64,000 nt of DNA, from positions 1,186,001 through 1,250,000 of the forward strand of contig JABAKD010000010.1 in NCBI GenBank assembly GCA_012845835.1, given 5' to 3'. The notes under the pieces were generated by a model, which had not been told where the DNA came from, searched no databases, and saw nothing but the letters and a program-made list of their open reading frames with translations. The stretch's first letter is position 1. Each line of letters starts with the position of its first letter. Made by a program: the position numbers and the translations under genes. Source of the DNA: Undaria pinnatifida (Eukaryota > Sar > Phaeophyceae > Laminariales > Alariaceae). Of this stretch, positions 12,023-23,300 are shown piece by piece.

Positions 12023-15000
12023 ATGGTGAGTGCTATCATCTGCTATCTGCTGCGAGGAGGGCGGTAGATGTCGAAATCGCTTGATCGTCTTGCAATGTGT
12101 TGAACGTGTGATATCAGCCACTACTCTGAGCAAGCAAGGTGCCGTGCAAGCAGCTAGCGTCCACTTCTAGCACTCTGCCATATTTGTGTCGGTGCTGTTT
12201 AATTGCAATTTTCCGACTCTCGTTTGCTCTTTCCCTTTCTATCAATACCAGGTACGTTGTTTTCAACACCCTGTATTGTACGAACACCAACCAGCACCTT
12301 GAGAGATACCGGTATCTGCACCAGGTGCCTGTCGTCTGTCGTAGATCATGTGAAGCCTTGATACGGCTGCCATGCGTTGACTAGCTTAGAACGGTGCTCA
12401 CATCATAGTTATTGTCTAGCTCTTCTCTTATCATACCTATTTCCCACACTAGACGCTCATCAACCTCATGCTTTGCTTGGTTTCGTAGTCTATCTTGGAG
12501 TACAATGGAGCGGCGATTCTGGCGATGACGGGCAAGGACTGCGTCGGCATTTGCTCGGACAGCCGGCTCGGAAACCAGGCTCAGACCGTGGCGACCGACT
12601 TCGAAAAGATCTTTAAAATGGGGGACAAGCTCATGGTGCGTGCCACGCCCTACCTTCCTATCGTTGTTGGCCGGAATTCCTCTAGTTTGTTGTGTTAATA
12701 CGGCGCATTGCCTCATACCAGGTACTCGTACATAGTGCACTGCTGTTGTTGACACCGAGAGAGATACGTGGAGAGATGATGGCGTTCCGGTGTCAAGAGC
12801 TTAGTCGGGTGCAAGTTATGACTAGTCCTCTTGAAGAGCGTTGTGTAATACCTCGTATACCGGTTTTGATAGTAGCATGTACACCCATGAAGTAGTGGTA
12901 CGTAGTCATCTCCTACATCATACATGCTCGGCCGCTCTCGTGTCTAGCCATGAGAGGCGTTGGTCCCTACGCATGAATGCCTCATTCCTCATGGAAGCCC
13001 GCCGACCATGTCCACGTCGCCTAGTGGCCCTCAGGGGCAAGCGGATTCGATGTACGAGTGCATATAATGATCATGAGATACCTATGCCAGATACCAGATA
13101 TACCTAATAAGTTGGAGCAGTCGTTGTTGGCCGACGTGCCTCCGTCTTCATTGCCAAGCTCGAGGCTTACGGTTGGTAATTATGTACTCTGCGGCGGAGT
13201 TTGTCTGTGGAGGCGGTCTGCATCCCCCCGTCTTGCTCGGCGAGGTAGTTGCCTTAGAGTAACCCGTACTTATCTGTACATGCCGCTGCTGGTGTCGTAT
13301 CAATTTAATACCGGTACCATATGATACTAGAGAACACGACGTAAAATAGTGCTTGTTTCCGGCTTTTCCAGTAGCGTAGGACGGGTCGTTGGCGGGCGCC
13401 GCGTCGACGGGCCCACTATGATACCGCGGGACGAAGGCCGAATAATCGTATGATATCACATGCTAAAGCAGTTGCAGTATCACACCAGGCAGCCCGGAGC
13501 TGATTTGATATTTTGATCGGTTTTGTTCCCTCTTGGTTCGACTATGATGCGTTTCGAAAAGGCGGAAAGCGGTTGAACTGCCGCCAGTTCAGTGGAGAGC
13601 ACGGAAGGGAGACAAACGCCGATCAAACATGTCAACCACGCGAGCCTACCGGTACCCCTTGCAGGGGAATACATAGCGCCGCTCGGGGGGAAATAGTGCT
13701 GTGATGTCCTGAACGTATGAAGACGGGCATCTAAAGAGGAACGACGTGTGTTCGGGACAGACTTCAAACGAGGCTGACTTACGTGCGGCCGCTCCCTGCC
13801 GCATGATATCGCATATTATGACCCCTTGACCCTGCCCCCGACCCCACCCCCACGCCCACCCCCCCCACCCCACCCCACCTTCGCCCTCACGCCCACCCCC
13901 TTACCCCCACGCGGTGCTCCTTAGGTGGGGCTTCCGGGGCTGGCGACGGACGTGATCACAATGAAGGAACTCCTCACCTTCCGGCTCAACCTGTACCGCC
14001 TTCGGGAGGAACGAGAGATCAAGCCGGAGACCTTCTCGGCACTCCTGTCCCATATCCTTTACCAGAAAAGGTCAGCCACTGCCGTTGGACTTTCATTCAC
14101 GATCCGTGACATTTTGATACATTCCTCACTCCACCCGACCCGACCCGTGAGGTTTTGAAAACCTCCTGACCCGACTCGCGGATCTGCTTTTTTTTTCCCC
14201 GGCGTAGCAAACGCCTGTGTAAGTAATGAAAAAGTGTCCATATATCGCGATGTACAACTGCGATAAAGAAAACGTCTTCACCAATGGCTTCCTCTTACTG
14301 ACGCGGTCATGTAGAGATAAGCCGCGTCGAGTAACCCAAGTCGAGTAACTCAAGCTATTTAGCTGATGGACCGAAGGTGAAGTGTTATCAGTACCCTTCT
14401 TGCTGGAAACTGCTCGTTTTGAACGTCAACGCGGATAAGCGATGAACTCGGTATCTTCTTGCCGGAAAGAACGAGCCAACCTCAATCGGGACATGTGCAG
14501 CAGTATCGGGCGCGTGGGGGCTACCTCCTGGTGCCTTCTCAAAACCTTAGTCGGCAGGCAACACGTACTGCGACCAATGTATCGTGTGGTTGCGATGCGT
14601 CCAAGCGTACAAGGGATGCTGTACCGCCGCCGCCCCCACCTCTTTCCTTGATTGTAATTTGAATGCCGATGTATCGTTGCGTTATCGTTGCGTTCTTTGG
14701 TTTTTGTGAGGGTTTGGTGCTTGTATCGTATCGGCACCGCCCCCTAGTTGCCGCCACCCCCGCGCTTCTCGATTGGAAACTGAAGTTTTCTTGTTATTGT
14801 GTAAATCTTGGTTATCCTTATGTTCTGAATGCTGGTTATCCTTATGCTCTCAATCTGATGTACCCTTGTGTTCTGAAACGCGGTTAACATCATGTTGATC
14901 ATGTTGTGCAAGTTAGTTTCCCTTACGTTCTGAATCCTGGTTGTAACATTATGAGTTATGACTGTCCTGACCCTCTAAATCTCGGTTATGTTTATGCTCT

Positions 15001-15961
15001 ACATCTTGATTTATCCTTTTGTTGGTCTTGGTTATCCTCGTGGTCTGGCTCTTAGGTATCCTTGTGTTCCTAATCTTATTATTATTGTTATCTTTGAGCT
15101 CCAAATCTTAATTATCGATATCCTGTTTTTTGTTTCGTGTAGGTTTGGTCCGTATTTCGTCGAGCCGATCGTGGCCGGGCTGAAGGAGGACAACAAGCCC
15201 TTCATCTCCGCCTTCGACCTCATCGGCGCGCCGGTCACGACGGACGACTTCGTTGTAGGTGGCACGTGCACCAACAACTTGTACGGCATGTGCGAGAGCC
15301 TCTACAGGCCAAACATGGTGAGTGAGCGGGCAGAGAGCGGGGGGCTGCATTCGCTTTCATGCTGCATGTAGTTTAGTAGGCAGCCCGCGTGGCGCTATTT
15401 TGAGCCTGTAAGAAATCAGCGGACGATCGTTTTGTAGGTTGATACGATGCGCAGTTTGAACGAGCACAGCGAGGTCGACACGCCAAGGTTATTTCAGCTT
15501 GCTCACATGGCGCCATGCTACAGCAGCTCTGAAAAAATGTGAATTGGAACAACTCTTTGTAGCTTTTAGGCCTCGACATCGAGGAGAGCACGTCGAGATG
15601 TTAGCTATCCCGACATAACCTCACGGGTTGAAGTAGTTATAATTTGCACATTCCAACAATCTCCAACTTCCAACCCGATGCCGTTTCGTTTTGAAAGTGC
15701 CACCGTTTGTTTTTGGATGTCAAGGTTTGTTTTTGAAGCAGTCACGTTTTGTTTCTGAAGCTGTCGCCGTTTGCTTTTGAATCTGTTACCGCCTCGTGCC
15801 CGCCGTGGAAACTCCAGGACAAGGACGAATTGTTCGAGACGATGGCGCAAGCGCTATTGGCGTCAGTAGATCGCGACGCTCTCAGCGGGTGGGGTGGCGT
15901 GGTACACATAATCACGCCAGAGGGCATCATGTCCAAGACGCTCAAGGGCCGACAGGACTAG
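12023..15961 (+). CDS. PSMB3: 20S proteasome subunit beta type-3
   Basis: Complete five-exon gene: 12023-12025 (the ATG only), 12489-12635, 13925-14070, 15143-15317 and 15818-15961. The joined frame is 204 aa against about 205 in animals. Recognisable blocks are [13 protein letters not shown], the [20 protein letters not shown] segment, [53 protein letters not shown] and [14 protein letters not shown]. Beta-3 is a structural, non-catalytic beta subunit of the 20S core in cytosol and nucleus; consistent with that, there is no N-terminal propeptide followed by a catalytic Thr. The first intron follows the start codon directly (ATG then GTGAGT), and the second exon opens Ser-Ile-Leu-Glu-Tyr as in plant and animal beta-3 after Met1. 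The gene is head-to-head with WDR92 and tail-to-tail with the ATP-grasp gene. Confidence 0.95.
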
Positions 15962-17338
15962 TGGGAGCGCCCTCTGGCGTTATGGGTTTCATAGTCAGTG
16001 GAAGGGGGAGATATGCGGGGGGGTCAGGCATGTAGTTCCAGCGATAACCAAATCGTTCCCCCAGTTGTACGAAAACGATTTTTTTTTGTGTGTTCCTTGG
16101 CGTTTTCCTTGCAAGGGAAGTTGCCGACCGTGGTCGTTTCGCGTTCGTCGTGATCATGTTCTTCTGCGTGATTTCCTCCGATGCGCCGGCCACGGTGCTA
16201 GGGGGGGGAAGGGGGCGCGTGATCGAGGCTGGGCGGTTTGAGATATACCGTTGCAACACGGACTCGAGCGGGAGTGGTTTAGCCCCCCTATCTTTGTGGT
16301 GCCTGCTCTGTGCACCATGCGGGTTCGCTATGGCCGCCAGTTAAATCTCCTTTTGTTACGACTACGTAGAACAGATAATTGAAGCAGATTGAGATCACGA
16401 TACGATGGTGGGTGGAGTTGTAAATTGCAAGAATAAACAACCACGTCGGTTTATTCAGGAAGACGAGCTGGCGGCGCTGTTTAGTCGGTAAAGGCGTTTT
16501 TCTGTGCCAGGTGACCGTCTCTTTCGGGCAGAGTGCAAGTACCCCTTGGGTCAGCCTTGCGCATGCACGGGTTTTCCATGCAGCATGGCCTGTCTAAATC
16601 GGGGCAACTGATTGCTCGTTTGCTGATGTGACGGGCCAAGGAATGGTATCAGGCGGTCCACTACAGTTGCGCCTGTCGCGTGCTGTAAGAGGAGCTTGAT
16701 TCCATGCATACGGTTCATTGTGGCTGATGGTTGTACCTCGGGTACATGTCGACTGCCGCTTGCGACACAATTGCCCCTTGGGTCAGCCTTGCGCATGCAC
16801 GGGTTTCCCATGTAACATGGCCTGTCTATATCGGGGCAAATGATGGTTCGTTGGCTGATGTGACGGGTCAAGGAATGAATCAAGCGGTCCACTACAGTTG
16901 CACCTGTCGCGTACCGTACGAGGAGTTCAATTCCATTCAGACAGTTCATTGTGGCTGATGGTTGTACCTCGGGTACATGTCGACTGCCGCTTGTGGCGGC
17001 ATGTGCGCGGCAACTCTCGTTCGCGTACAGAGAGGCCACCTTCTCCGGGAAAACTCACGGATGTCAAAGCAAGAAGCTACTATTAACACACTCTGTACAA
17101 GCGTAATCACGACATACGATGAGAACTAACACATGAGCAGCAATATTCACGCCAGTGATTTTAGTCACAGGATGGTCATCGGCTGAGCCATCCGTTCGCA
17201 TTCCCGAGAGAACCAACCCCCCTCTCAACCGAATTTCGTGCATCTATGAGGGTGCCTGCGGTCCTGGTCCGGGGGTGCGCAGCCTAAACACAAAATCCCA
17301 GTATTCCATTGTCCCAACACTGAAGTCCCTGCCTTGAA
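15962..17338. other. Convergent intergenic region between PSMB3 and ATP-grasp gene
   Basis: Both genes end into this 1.4-kb stretch. It holds a 232-bp tandem duplication (about 16537-16995) and otherwise nothing I can identify. The open frames seen across the duplication (for example 16551-17039 on the minus strand) are products of the repeat. Confidence 0.6.
16537..16995. repeat. 232-bp tandem direct duplication
   Basis: A segment beginning near CCCCTTGGGTCAGCCTTGCG at 16542 recurs at 16774 with a period of 232 bases, up to the shared GGTACATGTCGACTGCCGC near 16742 and 16974. The copies differ by scattered substitutions, so the event is not recent. Confidence 0.9.
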
Positions 17339-20300
17339 TTACGCTTGTGCATTTTGGTCTTCGGAAACGTTGTACATGGTTGGCATGAGCTCGACGACTC
17401 GTCGGTAATCCCTCTCCACCACCTCCGCCCGGTCGTGCACCAGTCGAACCCATCCTGCGTCGCTGCGGATATCGATTGTTTTCTTCACGTAGCCCGAACC
17501 CCCCATTGCTGGGTCCGCGTAAACGTCGATTCCCATGAAGCTCTCCATGTTTCGGATTTCCTGATGTGCGAGGGAAGCGAGGGTGCAGTGGACGCGCACG
17601 GCAGTGACGGCCAAAAGGCGACGTTTGCAAACGGGTTGGCTGGAGCGAAGTGGCAGCCAAGCGTTCGGGTACGATTTCTGTACGATTTCTGTGTTGACGC
17701 TATGCTTCTACTACGTACAGCACATGCTCATATAGCGCCATGCCTGCACTACAGCAAATAGTCATACATACGAAGAATAGCGCGTAGATTCTACTCATCT
17801 GATATATACGTGTATCACTTTTGATTTGTACTTTTTTTCCCCGTTGGGTTTCTTCCACTCCAGAGTGACTGGAGCCTTTCTTGTGACCACGGACTTATTA
17901 TGCGATTATACGTGAGAAAAACAACAAAACTTGCTATACATGTTCATAAGTAGCGTTTTGGTACGATTTCTTGAGTTGATCATGCCACTTCGTGGTGCTA
18001 CATTATTTTTCTTGCTATTTTTTCCCTCCGGCGATGTGGCGTAGATGTCGTTCCGATATAATAAACCGAATATAATCGAACCCTACCATCAAACTCGCCA
18101 CGGTCTATTCGTGTGCGAGCGTTTTTCAGATGAGCGAAAAACTATACCTGGTAGTGTGTACGCAAAATTCGGCGCGAGTGAACGAGGGCAGAAAATGCTG
18201 TTCTCACGATGAAAATGAAGGCATCACCGTATTGGCGGCGGCGGGGGGGGAAGGGGTCTGCTCTATGACTCCGGATCTGAGTTACAAAACAGGGAGGGAA
18301 CTGGAACAGCAAAAATAATAAATGAACTAGAAGTAAAAGGCCTTGACGAAATGTACTGGCTATATACACCTCGCCTAAATACCGCACCAAATACCGCACC
18401 TGTTCGTGGCAGATGCTCTCAAGGGGACCCTCCACGAAGGAGACCAGATGCACCACTCGACCGTACCGTGAGTCTTCGCCCGTGGGGGGAACCCGGGGCA
18501 GCGCCTCAAATCTCTCCGGGTCAAGATACGCCGACAGGGTTTCCTCAACGGCGTTGTACCCCACGCAGGCATCCGTGAGCGGGCCAAAATCTGTGAGATG
18601 CCACCGAGTGTTGACTTCCACCAGGGTTGGAGTTGGTCGCCCGTTTCCTTCATCCTCGCTGGTGTCGTCAACCATCATCACCTCTGGGTCGACATAATAA
18701 ATGGAGCAAAACCGGCAAAAAACACGAAGGCGGAAAAATCGGCACAAAAACACAAGAGGTGGCGTAACTGGCAGAACACACAAAGTGTGGCGTCATCGAG
18801 AGAAAGCACAAAAGAGAGGTGGTATAATTGGCAGGAAACAGCGGCAGGACGAAATCGTTGGGCTACGGTGGGACGCAGTCGGGGGCGGACAGAGGTGCGC
18901 CCCGTGTGCCGTGATTAGTCATAACGAGCGCGGTGGAAACGGTGATTGGTCATAATCAGCGCGGTAAAAACGGTGACTAACGAATAGTCAGAAGGAGCAC
19001 GACATAAACCGTGAACGCGAAAAAATAAAGCCCATTTTTACAGTGCGTGGGTTGTCGCCAGCTGACTCGTCCCAGAGAGTGTAACGCTGCGAGCCCCGCG
19101 TTGTGGTACCATCGCGAGGCTGCATCGGACGATTAACAGCGCAGGGGCAAGCGACAGTGTTGCTGCTGCGGAAAAGTCGCTTGATTTATTAACCCTGTTG
19201 TCACTGCACTCCCGCAATCGGGGCAAAACCCTTAGAATTGAAGTAGGATAAAAACTGCGGAGCTGCATTAAGGGTTAAGCTCACCTGTGTGCGTTGGTCC
19301 AAACTTGACGCCGAGAGCGTCCAAAGCCTTGAAGGCATACTCTACGACCTCTTGCTCATTCTCTCCGTCGGATGGCCTTTTCCACAACCGGCAGGGGGCG
19401 TGTCAAGAGTCGCAGGGCAGCGGCTAGGGATGGGTTAGAAGGCGACGTGTTTGGACCAAACTAGACCGTGTGTATGAGAAGCATTTCGACGGATAACGTA
19501 GATTCGATACTCTTAGGTTTTGAAGGAATAAGCGACACCGACGCAGGACCAAAAAGAAAGCCTGGTATGCTTTCTCATAGGGCCATCTGATGGCGTGGCG
19601 GCATATTTCGGACCGACGCGGCTCTTCTTCTTCACACCATCATTATCCTGGCCCACTATCTTGGCTCTTCACCCGGTAATGAAGTGTTAATAATTCTGGC
19701 CCCTCACCAATGAGCTGCCCATTATCCTCGCAATTTAGTTATTTTTCGTATTAAAATTTGAGTATGCGTACGCTTACGAGCCCGTCTTGCTTTGTTGATT
19801 TGATTACGCTTATATTTTGACGATTTTCAGCTTTTGTGTACGGTAAATCTTCCGGTTTTTCTCAAACTCGGTTGATTCTTGAGTGAAGCATACAGCTCCT
19901 CGCGTCATATTCGGAAAAACCAGGGGACCTGCTAAAACTTATGCACCGCTCTCTGCCGGAATATGGCTCCATGCTCACATAAGTTGTGTGGAGAAGTAAA
20001 CGAAGGGGGCTCCATTCACCTCTCGCTTGTCGTACTTCCAAATCGCCATCGCCTGTCATCACAGCGAGCACGCGATGAACGTCGTCCCCACAAAAACAAA
20101 ATCGGCGGAGTCATGTCAACTTTTGAACGATTCCTAAACCTACCTACAACAAGCATGCCTATAAGAGATCTCCGGAAAACTATTTCTTGATATAGAAAAT
20201 ATACAAAGAATGTAGCTCGCCGTGTTTCCAGCAACAGCAGTCACGACAGCGGAAACAACAATCGCTGCAAAACACAAAGCCAAGGGAAGAGCTCTGATAG

Positions 20301-23300
20301 CAGCTTGCAGCCGATGTTTTCGCTGATGCCTGGGAGGCACTTTACAATCTTGCAAGTCAACGCAACGCGAAGTACACACTGACATTGAAAGATAGGGCGG
20401 GTGATACAGGACTACTGTATTTCGAAGCAAGGGTAGCCCTTTCGGGTAAGGGGCGATTTAATACCTTGTGATTCCCGTCCCGGCTAACAGTGTCGACCAC
20501 GTATTCGGTGCCGACCAAGAACTCCTGCACTAAAACCTGCGCAGTCGTCGACGTCGAGGTAAAGGTTTGGGACAGAAGAGGGCACAGGAACGCAAAGACA
20601 ATCAAAACAGGGGCGTGCGGACAAAAAAGAGCAGCCAGGTAAGGAAGAAGAGAAGAGCGGCCACAAGCCCCACGCCTAGGTTACTCTGCAGAACCTGCGT
20701 GCAGTCGCCCAATACGCTCAAGAAGAAGCAGCAGCATTACCACCAGCACTACACTGACAACTAATCGACTTTTCGACAGTCAGCACAAAGCAAGGCGTCG
20801 TCACACCTCATCGTTGAATGCTCCGGGCGTCCCGTATTTTGGCGTCCCGCGGATCTTCTCGAAAGCTTCCATCGCCTCCCGCTCGCCGGTGCACAGAAAA
20901 ACGCTTCCGCTGGCACACCCCCTCGACGGCTTGACGATCGACATCACGCCATCCAAACACACCGCATCTTCCTCTGTGTTCCTACCCCCGTGGTTGTCAG
21001 CAACCGCATCGATAGCCGGTACAGGTCTGTCCACCTCACCAGAAGCTTCCTGAGCAACATAATTTTCTTTCGAATTCTCCGATTTTTCCGCGATCGGACC
21101 CGTGTTGGCCTTGGGTTTCTCGAGAGACGCGAGAAAATCTCGCGCCTCGGACCAGTTTCCCGTTTTTATCTGGCGAGCGCACGCCAGGCCTGCCTCGCGG
21201 GCCGCTTCGTTCATGAGGAACTTGTCCCGTCGAGCTTCGTTGACCACGCCGAAACGCGCTCCTAGAAGCGCCGCTTGCAACCTCTCTGTTCATAGTTTAG
21301 TACCGTTGCAAACAACGGTGTCAGTTGACGGTTTCGTTTTGACCCGTTAAAGCCACTTTAGACCTGACATATCATACTCATTTTGGTTTGGGAAGCCTTT
21401 TGAAGGCTGTCCGGTAGGGGGCAAGAAGTGTCGTCAACCGATATATTTGGTTGTGAATGGGCTCTTGAGAGGCCGAGGGAAAGTTTTTTGGTGTTGCACT
21501 GATTTGACCGGCGCCAACGTGCCAATATATCTGACGAAATCACGCGCTCACAGCTGCTGCTGCTGATACGAATAGTGTCTTGATGAAGGTCGTTGGTAGA
21601 GATAGTCGCGAAGCCCTTGAGGTCGGTGTTTTAGCACCACTTGTAGTATCGCAAGCGTGCCGGCATTTGAGAACGACTTGATATGTCGCAAACAGTGGAG
21701 CGAAACCTTCAGACGGCGCCAAATAGCTTGGAGCCAAGGATGCTGCACGAGCTGCCTGGCACGTCATATAGACTGCCGCGGGACGTTTTGCGCACACACC
21801 TCTCGCAAGGACAGCTGTCAATTGATCCTCGACGCGTGACGGTACTTCCTCGTGGCAGACGGTGCTGGGGCGGTGGAGCTACCGGCAGATAGGCGAAAAT
21901 ATCATATATATCATACGCTCCTCTCGAGCACAACGCGGAGCTGGTGGAGTCACCGGCAAATGGGCAAGTATAATACGTATATTATACAAGGGCTCCGCTC
22001 CGCGGGCGGCTGACGCCGCCCGCTACACTCGCGCAAGGCAGAGTACAACAAAATGTGAAGGATGCAGAAATGAGAGGCCCATGATTTGGTGCAACTAGCG
22101 ACTTGATAAAGCCAAGAGCTACTTGTGCAGAGCTGGTCACCCTGTGCTGTGCTGTGTGCTTGCTGGCGATGTCACGTTCTGATTGGCAGTACGGGTGTAA
22201 ATTGCGGGGAGGGGGGGGCACGAAGAGGACCGAGAGAGGACAATCAATTAAGAAAGCAAAAAAGACGAGTACACACATACATACTGGTACTTCACATGGC
22301 ACGTGGTACTGCACGTACGAAACAAAGCACAGCGCAGCACGGCACAGCACCGCACCGCAGGGCAGGGCACGGCACCGCACGGCTCCGCACGGCGCTGCGC
22401 TGCTGAGCTTTAGCTGAGCCAAGGTGAGCTGGGAGTGCATTGTTTGCGATTTAACAATGTACTACGTACAAATCTGGTGTACCGGTACCTGGTATGATAC
22501 CTCGAATGCTATCTGGCTGCACGAAAGAGTGTGTACAGCGCCGCACGCATGGCACAGCACGGCACAGCACCGCACAATACCGCATCGCAGGGCAGGGCAC
22601 GGCAGGGCACGGCACCGCACGGCGCTGCGCTGCAGAGCAGAGCTGAGGTGATGAGCCAAGCTGAGCTCAGCTGGAACCTGGTATAATTATACTTGGTTTT
22701 CAAATTCCACAAACGAACAAAAATCGAAAAGATAGAAAAGAAAAAAAACAAGTCTAAAATCTAGTTGGCAGAAAACAAGTTCGAAGGAAACAGTTATAAT
22801 TAACAAACATCTGAAAAAACGAAAAACAAAGATGAAGGAAGAAATCCAAGAAAAGCTGGACCGTTCAGCAAGTAACGGAAGGAGGTGGTGTTGAAGTGGG
22901 AGGTCTGAGAGGCCAGGGATGTACCAACCGAGCCCGCTCAGGGAAAATACAACAATAGGTAAGTCTATGCTCCTGTTGAGGACAAAGCGAAGCTCCGCGT
23001 TGTACTCGAGAGGAGCATATGATATATTTGCCTATCTGCCGGTGACTCTACCACCCCAGCACTTTCTTCCACGATAAAAATATCTTCACGCTTCGAGGCT
23101 GAAGTAACAACAGCACTGAGACAAATCTGGCCACGGCATCGCATTCACGCGCCTCCAGCGTTCCCTGAGGGGACCTACGGCTCAGAACTTTTGGTAGCGC
23201 GATAGACGCCCGCGATGCCACACGAGTTCCAAGTACCGTGTGGTCAAGCTTCACTTTTACCCATCCGGCGGAGATTAAAAAGAAGAAAGTACTGTGTCCC

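Noticed and set aside
16551-17039. 162-codon repetitive protein
   Set aside because: It is two copies of the same frame created by the 232-bp tandem duplication, in convergent intergenic DNA.
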